A stretch of 64,000 nt of DNA, taken from NCBI RefSeq assembly GCF_041228405.1, contig NZ_CP133888.1, positions 1,178,001-1,242,000 of the forward strand, read 5' to 3'. Origin of the DNA: Salinilacustrithrix flava. GTDB lineage: Bacteria > Actinomycetota > Acidimicrobiia > Acidimicrobiales > Salinilacustritrichaceae. The notes beneath the pieces are model-generated. The model saw only the letters and a program-made list of their open reading frames with translations, was not told where the DNA came from and searched no databases. Both the position numbers and the translations under genes were made by a program. Positions 27,732 to 38,000 of this stretch are shown here, piece after piece (within the stretch, counting starts at the first letter, position 1; each line of letters begins with the position of its first letter).

Positions 27732-28247
27732 ATGGCAAGACCAATGAAACGGCGTGACGGAGGGGCCTCTCTCGTCGAGTTCGCCTTGCTGCTACCGGTC
27801 TTCGCGATGCTCCTATTCGGAGGGATCACAGCCGGGCTGGCGTTGAACGAGAAGCAGCAGATGACGCACGCCACTCGCGAGGGCGCTCGCTATGCCGCGG
27901 CGGTAGCACCCGATCAAGAGTTCGCCGGCCGCACGTGGGCGGAAGCCGTACGTGAACTCATCGTGGAGAGATCAACTGGCTCGTTGGTCGAAGGCGATGT
28001 CTGCGTCTCGCTCGTGATCGGCAGCGAAGGTGGCTTGGAGGTCGTGTCACCGGACACCGAGTACTCGACCGACGACGACAACGACCCTTGCATCCAGGGA
28101 CAGGAGTACATCGTCACTGCGGTCGATGAAGGGTTGCGCGTGCAGGTCACCGCGAGGAAGCCCGCCAAGATCGATCTCGTGTTGTTCGGAAGCTACGAGG
28201 TCACCCTCGAGAGCGAAGCCACTGCCCGCTCGGAGGGCGACTTGTGA
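27732..28247 (+). CDS. TadE-like pseudopilin / pilus assembly protein
   Basis: 171 aa. The basic start MARPMKRRDGGAS is followed by VEFALLLPVFAMLLFGGITAG, the type IV pilin-like hydrophobic helix of TadE proteins, with the invariant Glu five residues into the helix region. Then comes LNEKQQMTHATREGARYAA, the typical TadE continuation. The C-terminal half is exported and acidic with two Cys. GAGGCGAG precedes the chosen ATG. The stop overlaps the TadG-like ATG (TGATG). No tadA, tadB, tadC or prepilin peptidase gene is in the window, so the pair depends on machinery elsewhere. Codon third positions are less G/C than in the neighbours. Confidence 0.85.
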   Translation: MARPMKRRDGGASLVEFALLLPVFAMLLFGGITAGLALNEKQQMTHATREGARYAAAVAPDQEFAGRTWAEAVRELIVERSTGSLVEGDVCVSLVIGSEGGLEVVSPDTEYSTDDDNDPCIQGQEYIVTAVDEGLRVQVTARKPAKIDLVLFGSYEVTLESEATARSEGDL

Positions 28248-30286
28248 TGAGTTCCCGTGTCCGTCGTGGCGAACGTGGAGCCTTCCTCCTCATCTTCGCT
28301 CTCAGCCTCACGGTCATCTTGATCATCGTGGCGATGACGGTGGATTTGGGCCAAGCCCGGTCATCCAAGCGCGACGAGCAGCAGCTCGCTGACCTCGCGT
28401 CGCTCTCGGCGGGGCGAGAGATGGCCGGATATGGCGCCACTTCGGGAGGGACCGTGGTCTCGAGGCCACAGGATGCCTGTAAGGCCGCCATGGCGTCCAT
28501 CCGGACGAACGCGACCGGATTCAACCCGACGAACGCTCAGATCGACGCAGCGTGTAGCACATTCCCCATGACGATCGCTGGCTGCACCGCGACGACGCCG
28601 CTCCCATCAAACGCCACGGTTATCGACGACCCGTATGCGGTCACGGTGCGCTGGCCGATCCCCCCTGAGGAGATCGAGGATCCGCGTTTCTCCGGCGATG
28701 GCCTCAACGACGGTACCGACCAGTGCCAACGCATGCGCATCGCCGTTCAGCGCGTCGACGACACGGCGTTCGCCGGGGTGATCGGCGTCGGCTCGCTGAC
28801 GACGTCCGCTAACGCGGTCATCCGGTCCACGCTCGACAACGACAACAAGATCATCCCAGCCTTCCTGATCCTGGAGCGTTCGGACTGTGACGCTCTGGGC
28901 ACCAGCGCGAACGGCGCAGACGTGGGCGGTATCCAGATCCTTGGCATCCCCTCCACCGATCAGCCGGGCACGATCCACGTCGACACGACCGCAAACAGCG
29001 GCTGCAACGGGAACGCCGCCAACTCCGTGGCCGTCTACGGCAAGCCACTGTCGAGCGGTGGCCCCAGCATCCACCTCCATCCGTCACCGTCCACTGGCGT
29101 CGAAGGACTGCTCTACGTCGTGGCGACGTCGAACGCCGCCAAGGAGGTCCCGGGCGGTGTGAACGCCACCCCCCAGCCCGGGGACGTCGTGTCACGGGTG
29201 CCGGTCGACGAGGAGTTCAACTCGACGGCCAACCCGGCAGTGACGGACCTGCACAGCCGGGCAAGAGCGGCCGCGAGCATTACCGTGAGCTCGGACACCG
29301 TCGGGGACGGCTGGAAGCGGCTCGACTGCGATCTCAACGCGTTCGATGACGCCGACACCGACGCCGCCAACTGGTACATCCGGTGTGACACCTACGACGA
29401 TACGACTGGTCGGATCGACGACGTGGCCTCGGTGCTCGGCACACCTAACAGGATCGTCTTCGACGGCGACGTCAAGGTGCCGAACGGACAGTCGCTCAGC
29501 TTCACCACCGCGGCAATCGGCGACGTGGCTGAAGTGACGATCAGAGGAAAGCTGAGCGTGGCCGGAGGCATCGATTTCGGTACGCGAGTGGAGCGCATCT
29601 ACGTCGGCGGCATCGATGGGTACGACAACAGTATGAAGAACTCGTCCAGCTTCACGGTCGCCAACACCGGAAGCGTTCGGATCCGCAGCAACTCGCTTCC
29701 CACCCTGGCAGTGGGCGGATCGGTCAACACGGTGTGCCCCACGGGCGCGCAGAGCGGCTGGGCAGAACTGGCGATCTTCGGAGACGATGGGCCGAACCTG
29801 GACTCCGCCGGGAACATGGCCATGTGCAACACCATGGTCTACACCGCCGGCGACACGCTCTCGAGTGGGTACCAGGTGCAGCAGACGATCAACGGAGGCA
29901 ACTGCTCGACGGACGAGCCCTGCCCGAAGAAGACAGGGAATATCGCTGATGCCGGCCGCCTCGAGTTCAACGGCGTCGTCGACTGGACTGCGCCGAACAC
30001 CACGTCTGGCGTCCCGCCGTCACCACGGGGCCTGGAGGACTTGCTCTTCTGGAGCGAGGGCAGCGGCACAACCGACCTCAAGGCTGGGGCGAAGGTAGTC
30101 ACACAAGGCATCTTCTTCGGCCCGAGCATGAACGTCGAGTTCCGAAGCCCAGCGGTGAGTTCGCCGCGAAACGCTCAGTTCATCGCACGGCGCCTTCGAC
30201 AGAACCAGGGCACGCTCTACATGCTGCCGAACCCCAACGACAGCACGCCGATCCCAGCTCCGGGCAGCTTCTCCATCATCCGTTGA
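28247..30286 (+). CDS. TadG-like secreted pilus-associated protein
   Basis: 679 aa. The N-terminus RRGERGAFLLIFALSLTVILIIVAMTVDLGQARSSK holds one membrane helix and the TadG-type DLGxARxxKRDEQQLADLAS continuation, characteristic of putative Flp-pilus-assembly TadE/G-like proteins. The remaining about 600 residues are predicted to be outside the cell and carry several Cys and Gly/Thr/Ser-rich beta-type sequence; a VWA-type metal site is not evident. Start: ATG 28247 with GGAGGG upstream, overlapping the TadE stop. G+C is lower than in the flanking genes. Likely role: anchoring or tip element of a Tad-type pilus or related surface structure (inference). Confidence 0.78.
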   Translation: MSSRVRRGERGAFLLIFALSLTVILIIVAMTVDLGQARSSKRDEQQLADLASLSAGREMAGYGATSGGTVVSRPQDACKAAMASIRTNATGFNPTNAQIDAACSTFPMTIAGCTATTPLPSNATVIDDPYAVTVRWPIPPEEIEDPRFSGDGLNDGTDQCQRMRIAVQRVDDTAFAGVIGVGSLTTSANAVIRSTLDNDNKIIPAFLILERSDCDALGTSANGADVGGIQILGIPSTDQPGTIHVDTTANSGCNGNAANSVAVYGKPLSSGGPSIHLHPSPSTGVEGLLYVVATSNAAKEVPGGVNATPQPGDVVSRVPVDEEFNSTANPAVTDLHSRARAAASITVSSDTVGDGWKRLDCDLNAFDDADTDAANWYIRCDTYDDTTGRIDDVASVLGTPNRIVFDGDVKVPNGQSLSFTTAAIGDVAEVTIRGKLSVAGGIDFGTRVERIYVGGIDGYDNSMKNSSSFTVANTGSVRIRSNSLPTLAVGGSVNTVCPTGAQSGWAELAIFGDDGPNLDSAGNMAMCNTMVYTAGDTLSSGYQVQQTINGGNCSTDEPCPKKTGNIADAGRLEFNGVVDWTAPNTTSGVPPSPRGLEDLLFWSEGSGTTDLKAGAKVVTQGIFFGPSMNVEFRSPAVSSPRNAQFIARRLRQNQGTLYMLPNPNDSTPIPAPGSFSIIR

Positions 30287-30331
30287 GAGGAGCGGGCACG
30301 AGCACGGTTTGCGTCTGAGAGACTGCTGCCG

Positions 30332-31246
30332 ATGGCGGCGTTGCTCGAGGTCGACGACCTCACGAAGACCTACGACGGCACCGTCCGAGCGCTCGACTCG
30401 CTGGCCGTGACGTTGGAGCCGGGGGTCATCGGCCTCGTCGGCGCCAACGGTGCCGGCAAGTCGACGTTCTTCCGGATCCTGCTCGGGCTGACCCGGCCCG
30501 ACTCCGGGACCGTCATCGTTGACGGGATCGACGTCGGGTTGGATCCCATCGGCGTCCGGACCCGGCTCGGGTACATGCCGGAGCACGACTGCCTGCCGAC
30601 CGATCAGTCGGCGGCGGACGTCGTGTCCATGCTCGGGGAGATCGCCGGCCTCCCAGCCCGGGCGGCGCGCCAGCGGGCGAGCGACGTGCTCGACCTGGTG
30701 GGGCTGGATGAGGCGCGGTTCCGGCCGATCGAGGGGTTCTCCACCGGCATGCGCCAGCGGGCGAAGCTGGCCCAGGCGCTGGTGGCCGATCCGAAGCTGG
30801 TGCTGCTCGACGAGCCGACCGCCGGGCTCGACCCGCAGGGCCGCCACGAGATGCTCGACCTGGTGCGCCGGCTCGGCACGTTCGGGATCTCGGTGATCAT
30901 GGCCACCCACCTGCTCGATGACGTGCAGACGACGTGCGACCAGGTCGTCATGATCGACGCCGGCCGGCTCGTCGCATCGGGCCGCACCGAGGAGCTGCTG
31001 CACACGACCGGGGTCGTGCGGGTCGACACCGCCGGGCGGGGCACGGATCTGCTCGCCGCGCTCGCCGGTCGGGAGGCGACCCTCCTGGCTGACGGCACCG
31101 TCGAGGTGCCGGTCACCGGTGACGACGACCTCGACGCCATCGTCGCGGCGGTCGCCGACGCCGGCCTGCCGCTGCACGGCCTGACCAGCCAGCGCTCCAG
31201 CCTCGACGACGTCTTCCTCGCCGACCACGCCGCGGGCCTCACATGA
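30332..31246 (+). CDS. ABC transporter ATP-binding protein 1 (ABC-2 exporter)
   Basis: 304 aa. Walker A GANGAGKST (about 37-45), signature GFSTGMRQRAKLAQAL, Walker B LVLLDEPTAGLDP and the switch His in ATHLLDD are all present. The C-terminal about 80 residues carry the accessory domain seen in drug/lipid-type ABC-2 exporters. The stop overlaps the permease start (ATGA). A GAGACT sequence seven bases before the ATG resembles the purB arrangement and is a weak -10 candidate; no Shine-Dalgarno sequence is visible. Substrate unknown. Confidence 0.93.
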   Translation: MAALLEVDDLTKTYDGTVRALDSLAVTLEPGVIGLVGANGAGKSTFFRILLGLTRPDSGTVIVDGIDVGLDPIGVRTRLGYMPEHDCLPTDQSAADVVSMLGEIAGLPARAARQRASDVLDLVGLDEARFRPIEGFSTGMRQRAKLAQALVADPKLVLLDEPTAGLDPQGRHEMLDLVRRLGTFGISVIMATHLLDDVQTTCDQVVMIDAGRLVASGRTEELLHTTGVVRVDTAGRGTDLLAALAGREATLLADGTVEVPVTGDDDLDAIVAAVADAGLPLHGLTSQRSSLDDVFLADHAAGLT

Positions 31247-32129
31247 CGGCGACCAACCCAACCGGGCGCGTCTACGACCGCGGCTACCGCCCCTACGACG
31301 GCGAGCTCGGCGGTCGCTCGGCCGCACGCCTCGCCCTGTTCAAGGCCTCGGTCCGCCGGGCGCTCGGCATCCGCAGGTCCTGGCGCCAGAAGCTGTTCCC
31401 CTGGGTGCTGCTCGCCATCGCCACGGTGCCGGCCATCGTCAACGTCGGCGTGGCCTACATCACCCGCGGTCGGTTCGAGGACACGATCGAGATCATCACG
31501 TACCAGGAGTACGTCGGCGTCTCCACCGCGCTGCTCGTGTTCGTCGGCCTCACCGCACCCGACGTCATCTGCCCGGATCGACGCAACCGCGTGCTGCCGC
31601 TGCTGTTCGCCCGGCCGCTGACCGGCAGCGACTACGTGGCGGCCAAGGTCGGTGCCGTGGCGGCCATCGTCTTCGCCTTCGGGTTCCTGCCCCAGGTCGT
31701 GCTCTTCGTCGGCCAGATGCTGGTGAGCGACGCCGCCCTCGACTATCTGACCGACAACGCTGCGGTGCTCTGGCAGGTGCCCCTCGCCGTGGCCGTCCTC
31801 GCCCTCTACTACGCCTCGCTCGCCGTGGCCATCTCCTCCTTCGCCACCCGGCGCATCGTGGCCGCCGCTGCCCTGCTCATCGTGCTGCTGGTGACGTCGG
31901 TGACCGCGGCGATCCTCACCGAGGGCGGATCCGGGAGCACCGCCTGGGCGGCGGTGAACCTGCTCAACAACCCGCTGCAGGTCCGTGACCTGATCTTCGA
32001 CGGGCAGATCTCCCCCGATGCCGACCTCGCCGGGGTGACCGGCGGCGGTGCCCTCGCGGTGGGCGTGTACCTGGCCGTCGTCGGCGGGTCGCTGGCCACC
32101 CTGCTGTGGCGCTACCGCTGGGTGGAGAC

Positions 32130-32133
<4 letters not shown>
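31243..32133 (+). CDS. ABC-2 type permease 1
   Basis: 296 aa. It begins with the motif YDRGYRPYDGELGGRS, seen in actinobacterial ABC-2 permeases, then about six hydrophobic segments between residues 50 and 290. Its ATG overlaps the preceding ATPase and its TGA overlaps the next ATPase. It is the membrane partner of one or both ATPases in this operon. Substrate unknown. Confidence 0.88.
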
Positions 32134-33073
<940 letters not shown>

Positions 33074-33077
<4 letters not shown>

Positions 33078-33841
33078 CCTCCCCCACCGCCCTCCGTCCC
33101 ACCGGGTCGCCGCTGCGCCGGCTGCCCGCCCTGGTCGCCTACGTGCCGAGGGCGTGCCTGCCCGCTCGCCGCCTCGCCGTGCTCGCCCTGCCGTGCGCCA
33201 CGATCCTCGCCAGCGGCCTGCTGTCCCTCGCGCTCGACGACACCGCGGACGCGGCGTTCACCGACGTCGCTGCCCTCGGCATCTTCGGCCTGGCCATGCC
33301 GCTCGGCACCCTCGTCATCGGCGATGCGGTCCTCGGGGCCGAGGTCCGCTCCGGCACCCTCGGCTTCACCTGGCTCACCCCCGTGCGCTTCTGGGAGCTC
33401 GCCCTCGCCCGCTGGCTGGGCGGCTGGCTCATCGCCCTGCTCACCCTCGTCCCGTGCGCCGCCGTCGCCGCGGTCCTCGCCGGTGCCAGCAGCCTCGTCG
33501 GACCCGTCGTGGTGGCCACTGCGGCCGGCGCCGCCGCCCACATCGCCCTCTTCGTGCTCATCGGCGCCATCACCCGTCGGGCCGCGGTGTGGTCGCTGGC
33601 CATCGTGTTCGTGATCGAGCGACTGCTCGGCGCCGTGCTGTCCGGCATCGCCCAGCTGTCCCCGACGTGGCAGGGCCAGGCCACCTTCACCGGCCTCGGC
33701 GACGTGGCCGGGGCACCGACGCGCAGCGGCATCCCCGAGGGATGGGACGCCGTCGTCCGCCTCGGCCTCATCACCATCGTCTGCCTGGCGCTCGCCACGG
33801 TGGGCCTCCGCCGCCTGCAGCTCACCGGCGCTCGCGACTGA
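33074..33841 (+). CDS. ABC-2 type permease 2
   Basis: 255 aa with about six hydrophobic segments (for example LGIFGLAMPLGTLVIGDAV and WLGGWLIALLTLVPCAAVAA). The ELALARWLGGWL stretch is typical of ABC-2 permease cytoplasmic helices. It is shorter than permease 1. Last gene of an ATPase-permease-ATPase-permease operon in which every junction is an ATGA overlap. A large hairpin follows. Confidence 0.85.
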
Positions 33842-33856
33842 CGCCCGCTCGACGGA

Positions 33857-33899
33857 CCGGGCCGCTCCCCACGCCTCCGGGGCGTGCACCGCGGCCCGG
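33857..33899. terminator. Two-stem hairpin between ABC operon and PilZ gene
   Basis: Outer stem CCGGGCCGC / GCGGCCCGG (33857-33865 with 33891-33899) and inner stem CACGCC / GGCGTG (33870-33875 with 33881-33886), separated by symmetrical 4-5 base internal loops. It lies between convergent genes, so it may serve both. Confidence 0.65.
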
Positions 33900-33910
33900 A
33901 ACGGATCGGG

Positions 33911-34600
33911 CTACAGGACGGCGGGGTTGTGGGTGAGGTTCCAGATCACCGACGTGAGGATCTGCTCGCGCAGCTCGTCGTCGCCGCCGGTGAACGCCAC
34001 CCCGTAGTGGTGCAGCGTGGTGCCGCCGGGCGTGCGGCCGTACATCGACACGGTGCGCACCTCGGCCCGCTGCTCGATGGGCACCTCCCCGTCCGGGCCG
34101 GGCAGGGCGCAGCGCACCGTGAGCACGGCCCCCTCGGTCAGCTCCTCCTCGCAGATGAGGCCGACCCCGCCGGCGGAGAGATCGACGACCTTGGCCAGAC
34201 CGCTCAGCCCGCCGTCGACCTCGAAGTGGGCGTCGAGGACCAGCGGCACCCGGGCGTCGTTGCGACGGGCGCGCCGGTCGATGGTGACCGGCATCGCCAG
34301 GCCGAACGGGGCGCGGTCGTCGGGGCGCAGGTCGGTGACGACGGTGTCGAAGGAGTAGACGGCGTCGCCGGGGCGGTCGAAGCGCACCGACACGAGCTGG
34401 CCGACCTCCAGGTCGAGCATCGCGTCGCGCCGGATCGGCAGGTCGATCCAGATCGTGCGGCCGTCGGCCTCCACGATCGAGCACGCGAACCCGCCGAGCA
34501 CGTCACGGAGCACGGCGAGCCGCAACGGCACCCCCGGCTCCAGGTATCGCAGCCGGACCGCGGTGGCGTTGTGATCTGTTGCCTCGTCGATGTCGAGCAT
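33911..34600 (-). CDS. PilZ-domain c-di-GMP-binding protein
   Basis: 229 aa. A YcgR-like N-terminal beta domain (about 20-105) precedes a PilZ domain. The c-di-GMP signature appears as RRARRNDARVP (the RxxxR-type element, about 120-130) and VVDLSAGGVGL (the DxSxxG element). The C-terminal strand LHHYGVAFTG fits the fold. It likely senses cyclic di-GMP and acts on motility, export or surface traits; the target is unknown. GAGAGGGG precedes the ATG. A GGDEF-EAL protein is encoded at 59792-61819. Divergent from gpmA. Confidence 0.83.
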   Translation of the reverse strand: MLDIDEATDHNATAVRLRYLEPGVPLRLAVLRDVLGGFACSIVEADGRTIWIDLPIRRDAMLDLEVGQLVSVRFDRPGDAVYSFDTVVTDLRPDDRAPFGLAMPVTIDRRARRNDARVPLVLDAHFEVDGGLSGLAKVVDLSAGGVGLICEEELTEGAVLTVRCALPGPDGEVPIEQRAEVRTVSMYGRTPGGTTLHHYGVAFTGGDDELREQILTSVIWNLTHNPAVL

Positions 34601-34692
34601 GTCTGAGCCCCCCTCTCCCCTGCCGGCAAGCGTACGCCCGGTCGTGCGGCTGATGTGGCGCCGGACGGGTGCCCGCCAGAGACCGGTCCCGC

Positions 34693-34698
34693 TACGGT
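34693..34698 (+). promoter_or_regulatory. -10 box TACGGT of gpmA, leaderless type
   Basis: TACGGT, 7 bases, then the ATG at 34706; no Shine-Dalgarno sequence. Confidence 0.5.
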
Positions 34699-34705
34699 CC
34701 GGACC

Positions 34706-35467
34706 ATGTCGCACACGCTCGTCCTGCTCCGCCACGGGCAGTCGGTCTGGAACCTCGAGAACCTGTTCACCGGCTGGTACGACGCCCCGCTCACCGAGCT
34801 GGGCGAGCACGAGGCCCGCACCGGCGGCGAGCTGCTGCTCGAGAAGGGCGTGCTCCCCGACACGGTGCACACCTCCCTGCAGACCCGGGCGATCCGCACC
34901 GCCGAGCTCGCCCTCGCCGCCTGCGACCGCTCGTGGATCCCGGTGCGCCGGCACTGGCGCCTGAACGAGCGCCACTACGGCGACCTCACCGGCCGGGACA
35001 AGGCCGAGACCGCCGAGAAGTACGGGGACGACCAGGTCCACATCTGGCGGCGCAGCTACGACACGCCCCCGCCGGCGATCGAGGCCGACAACCGCTTCAA
35101 CCCCAACGACGACCCTCGCTACGCCCACGTGCCGCCGGAGCTGCGCCCGGCCAGCGAGTGCCTGAAGGACGTGGTCGAGCGGATGCTTCCCTACTGGTTC
35201 GACGCCATCGTCCCCGACCTCGCCGACGGCCACACCGTGCTCGTCGCCGCCCACGGCAACTCGCTGCGGGCCCTGGTCAAGCACCTCGACCACATCAGCG
35301 ACGACGAGATCCCTGGCCTCAACATCCCGACCGGCCAGCCCCTCGTCTACGAGCTGGACGACGACTTCCACCCGGTCGAGGACAAGCCGGTGTCGGAGCG
35401 CTACCTGGCCGACCCCGACGAGGTCGCCGCCGCAGCCGCGGCAGTCGAGGCCCAGGCCAAGGGCTGA
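34706..35467 (+). CDS. gpmA: 2,3-bisphosphoglycerate-dependent phosphoglycerate mutase
   Basis: 253 aa, the usual size. It interconverts 3- and 2-phosphoglycerate in glycolysis. The phospho-His is His10 in LLRHGQSVWN. LNERHYGDLTGRDKAETAEKYG is the GpmA signature and VLVAAHGNSLRALVKHL carries the second catalytic His. The ATG at 34706 is chosen because family members begin here and a -10 box lies close upstream. Followed by a hairpin. Confidence 0.96.
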   Translation: MSHTLVLLRHGQSVWNLENLFTGWYDAPLTELGEHEARTGGELLLEKGVLPDTVHTSLQTRAIRTAELALAACDRSWIPVRRHWRLNERHYGDLTGRDKAETAEKYGDDQVHIWRRSYDTPPPAIEADNRFNPNDDPRYAHVPPELRPASECLKDVVERMLPYWFDAIVPDLADGHTVLVAAHGNSLRALVKHLDHISDDEIPGLNIPTGQPLVYELDDDFHPVEDKPVSERYLADPDEVAAAAAAVEAQAKG

Positions 35468-35480
35468 ACCCGGACGCGCC

Positions 35481-35510
35481 GCACCCCCGGCAGGGGGAAG
35501 CCGGGGGTGC
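35481..35510. terminator. Hairpin terminator between gpmA and glnB
   Basis: GCACCCCCGGC (35481-35491), 8-base loop, GCCGGGGGTGC (35500-35510): a perfect 11-bp stem 14 bases after gpmA. The convergent glnB stops at 35546. Confidence 0.8.
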
Positions 35511-35545
35511 AGGCCCGCCGAAGGGCGGTGATGTGGGGACGACTC

Positions 35546-35887
35546 CTAGACGGCGTCGGGTCCCATCTCACCGGTGCGGATCCGGGCGAGGCGTTCGACC
35601 GCCGTCATCCAGATCTTGCCGTCACCGATCTTGCCGGTCTGGGCCGACGAGGCGATGGCGTCGGCGACCTTCTCGGCGTCCTCGGTCCCGCACACGATCT
35701 CGATCTTCACCTTGGGGACGAAGTCGATCGTGTACTCAGCGCCTCGGTAGGTCTCGGTGTGGCCGCCCTGGCGGCCGAACCCCTTGACCTCGGAGACGGT
35801 CATGCCCTGGACGCCGACCCCCTTGAGGGCCTCCTTGACGTCGTCGAGCTTGTGCGGCTTGATCACCGCGGTCACGAGATGCAACAC
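35546..35887 (-). CDS. glnB: Nitrogen regulatory protein P-II
   Basis: 113 aa P-II protein that senses 2-oxoglutarate and ATP/ADP and gates ammonium uptake. The T-loop GGHTETYRGAEY carries Tyr52, equivalent to the modified Tyr51. KIGDGKIWM and the C-terminal RTGE motif are present. It directly follows amtB (18 bp), so it is functionally a GlnK. The GTG at 35887 has AAGGAG five bases upstream. Whether it is adenylylated, as in other Actinobacteria, would need a glnD gene, which is not in the window. Confidence 0.96.
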   Translation of the reverse strand: MLHLVTAVIKPHKLDDVKEALKGVGVQGMTVSEVKGFGRQGGHTETYRGAEYTIDFVPKVKIEIVCGTEDAEKVADAIASSAQTGKIGDGKIWMTAVERLARIRTGEMGPDAV

Positions 35888-35905
35888 GTTTGCTCCTTGG
35901 TTCGC

Positions 35906-37315
35906 TCAGACTGAGACGGGCTTGTTGGACGAGCTGGTGCCGAGCGAGCTCGACCCGCCGGAATCGGGGGCGTAGCCCACGTGGCCGTGCTCCTCGACGT
36001 CGAGGCCGGCGAGCTCCTCCTCCTCGGTGACCCGCAGGCCGACCGTGGCCTTGATCACCTGGAAGAGCAGGAACGCAGCGCCGAAGACGAAGACGAAGTG
36101 CACGCCGACGAACAGGGCCTGCGTGGAGAGCTGGTCGATCCCACCACCGTAGAAGAGGCCGGCATCCTCACGTCCGAGGAACGCGTCGTCGTACTTGGCG
36201 AACAGGGCGATGGAGAGCGTGCCCCAGGTGCCGGCCACGCCGTGCACCGTGATCGCACCGACCGGGTCGTCCACCTTCATCCGATCGAAGAAGCTGATGG
36301 AGAACACGGCGATGAAGCCGCCGACGGCGCCGATCAGGATCGCGGCCCAGGTCTCGACCGCGCCGACCGGGGCCGTGATGGAGACCAGGCCGGCGAGCAG
36401 GCCGTTGGCGGCCATGGTCACGTCCGGCTTCCCGTCCCGCAGCCAGTTCACGATCATCGAGACGAGTGCACCCGCACACGCAGCGAGGAGGGTCTTGACC
36501 GCGAGCTGCGGCACCAGGTTGTCGGCGCCGAGCTCGGAGCCGGGGTTGAAGCCGAACCAGCCGATGAAGAGGATGATGGCGCCGAGCACGACGTAGGGGA
36601 CGTTGTGGCCGGGGATCGCCCGGGCCTTGCCATCCTTGCCGTACTTGCCGAGGCGGGGTCCGAGGACGAGGGCGCCGGCGAGGGCGGCCCAGCCGCCCGT
36701 GGCGTGGACGATGGTGGAGCCGGCGAAGTCCGAGAACGGGATGTCGAGCTGGGCCAGCCAGCCGCCACCCCACGTCCAGCGCAGCACCGTCGGGTACACC
36801 ACGGCGGTGATGACCAGGCTGTAGATGAAGTAGCTCTTGAACTTCGTGCGCTCCGCCATGGCGCCCGACACGATCGTGGCGGCCGCGGCGGCGAAGGCGG
36901 CCTGGAAGAAGAAGAACGTGGCCGGAGAGAGGTTGAGCACCTGGGCGGCTGCCGGATCCTCGATGCCGGCGATGCCGAACCCGAAGCCGAACCAGCCGCC
37001 GAGCAGCTCGCTCCCGCCGAACCCGATGCCGTAGCCCACGAGCGCGAACGCGAGGACGCCGGCGGACATGTCCATCAGGTTCTTCATCATGATGTTGGAG
37101 ACGTTCTTGGCCCGGGTGAGGCCCGCCTCGACCAGCGCGAAGCCGGCCTGCATGAAGAAGACCAGGATCCCGCAGACGAAGACGAAGATGTTGTCGAGCA
37201 CGACCTGCGTGGCCGGATCGGCGACTTCCTCGGCCTCCTGGGCGGCAGCAGGGTTGGCCAGCAGCAGCAGTGCCGCTCCGACCAGTCCTGCTCCGATGAG
37301 CAACTTGCGCTTCAC
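35906..37315 (-). CDS. amtB: Ammonium transporter AmtB
   Basis: 469 aa with 11 membrane helices after a cleavable-looking signal peptide (LVGAALLLLANPAAAQ). It conducts ammonium across the membrane. The twin pore histidines are recognisable in STIVHATGGWAAL and ITVHGVAGTWGTL, and GWFGFNPGSELG is a family block. The GTG at 37315 is chosen because AAGGAG lies nine bases upstream and the signal peptide starts there; an open frame extends to 37411. In an operon with glnB. A GlnR-like half operator lies 134 bases upstream. Confidence 0.95.
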   Translation of the reverse strand: MKRKLLIGAGLVGAALLLLANPAAAQEAEEVADPATQVVLDNIFVFVCGILVFFMQAGFALVEAGLTRAKNVSNIMMKNLMDMSAGVLAFALVGYGIGFGGSELLGGWFGFGFGIAGIEDPAAAQVLNLSPATFFFFQAAFAAAAATIVSGAMAERTKFKSYFIYSLVITAVVYPTVLRWTWGGGWLAQLDIPFSDFAGSTIVHATGGWAALAGALVLGPRLGKYGKDGKARAIPGHNVPYVVLGAIILFIGWFGFNPGSELGADNLVPQLAVKTLLAACAGALVSMIVNWLRDGKPDVTMAANGLLAGLVSITAPVGAVETWAAILIGAVGGFIAVFSISFFDRMKVDDPVGAITVHGVAGTWGTLSIALFAKYDDAFLGREDAGLFYGGGIDQLSTQALFVGVHFVFVFGAAFLLFQVIKATVGLRVTEEEELAGLDVEEHGHVGYAPDSGGSSSLGTSSSNKPVSV

Positions 37316-37448
37316 AGCTGTCTCCTTCGATTCGTTGGGTGGGGGTGATGGGGGCGTGTCTGGCTGACAGCGATCTGACCCGGAACTGACGGTAAGGACC
37401 GCCCGTTGCACGTCGGTCTCGTGGTCGTTGCGCCGCTGGCAACGCTGT

Positions 37449-37464
37449 GTGACCGGCGTGTTTC
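37449..37464 (-). promoter_or_regulatory. GlnR-like operator elements upstream of amtB
   Basis: On the minus strand GAAAC-N6-GTCAC, matching two consecutive elements of the GlnR consensus (GTnAC-N6-GAAAC-N6-GTnAC-N6-GAAAC). It lies between the regulator's stop and amtB. Confidence 0.45.
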
Positions 37465-37474
37465 GTGGATCAGG

Positions 37475-37975
37475 TCAGTGGCCGGCCGCCGACGGCTCGA
37501 GCAGGTAGCCGCGCGACCGGACCGTCCGGATCGCCAGGCGCACGGGTTCCAGGCGTCGGCGCAGGCGGAGCACGTGGACGTCGAGGGCGTTGCGGCCCGG
37601 CGTGCCGCCGGGCCACCCGGCGGCGACGAGCTCGTCGCGGCTGACCACGGCGCCGAAGCGCCGGACGAGCACGGTCGTGAGGCGGGCCTCGACGGGGGGC
37701 AACGGCGCCCAGCGGTCACCGAAGCGGATGACGCCGTCGGTGTCGAGCTCGGGCACCAGCTCCAACGTCCGCTCGAGGCGGAGGCGCAGGCCCTCGAGCC
37801 GGGCACGCACGTCCAGCTCACCGCAGGGGGTGCGGACCCAGTCCTCGAGCGGATCGGAGGCGATCGGCGGCGCCGCTTCGGTGTCGACCATCAAGAGCCG
37901 GGCGCGGCCGCTCTTGGCCAGCTCCTCCCGGAGGGTCCGCTCGTCGGGCCAGCGGACGATGGTCACGTCCTTCAT
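37475..37975 (-). CDS. OmpR/PhoB-type winged-helix regulator, GlnR-like
   Basis: 166 aa. The C-terminal half (about 75-160) is an OmpR/PhoB DNA-binding domain: VVSRDELVAAGWPGGTPGRNALDVHVLRLRRRLEPV, then IRTVRSRGYLLEPS. The N-terminal about 60 residues (MKDVTIVRWPDERTLREELA, ARLLMVDTEAAPP) are too short for a full receiver. This resembles GlnR-type orphan regulators with a degenerate receiver, here strongly shortened. It sits just upstream of amtB-glnB, and GlnR-like boxes precede both itself and amtB, so nitrogen control is likely. The ATG at 37975 is chosen with GGAAG upstream; a GTG at 38020 would overlap the operator region. Confidence 0.8.
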   Translation of the reverse strand: MKDVTIVRWPDERTLREELAKSGRARLLMVDTEAAPPIASDPLEDWVRTPCGELDVRARLEGLRLRLERTLELVPELDTDGVIRFGDRWAPLPPVEARLTTVLVRRFGAVVSRDELVAAGWPGGTPGRNALDVHVLRLRRRLEPVRLAIRTVRSRGYLLEPSAAGH

Positions 37976-38000
37976 CGCTTCCGGACGGTACGGACGCTCC

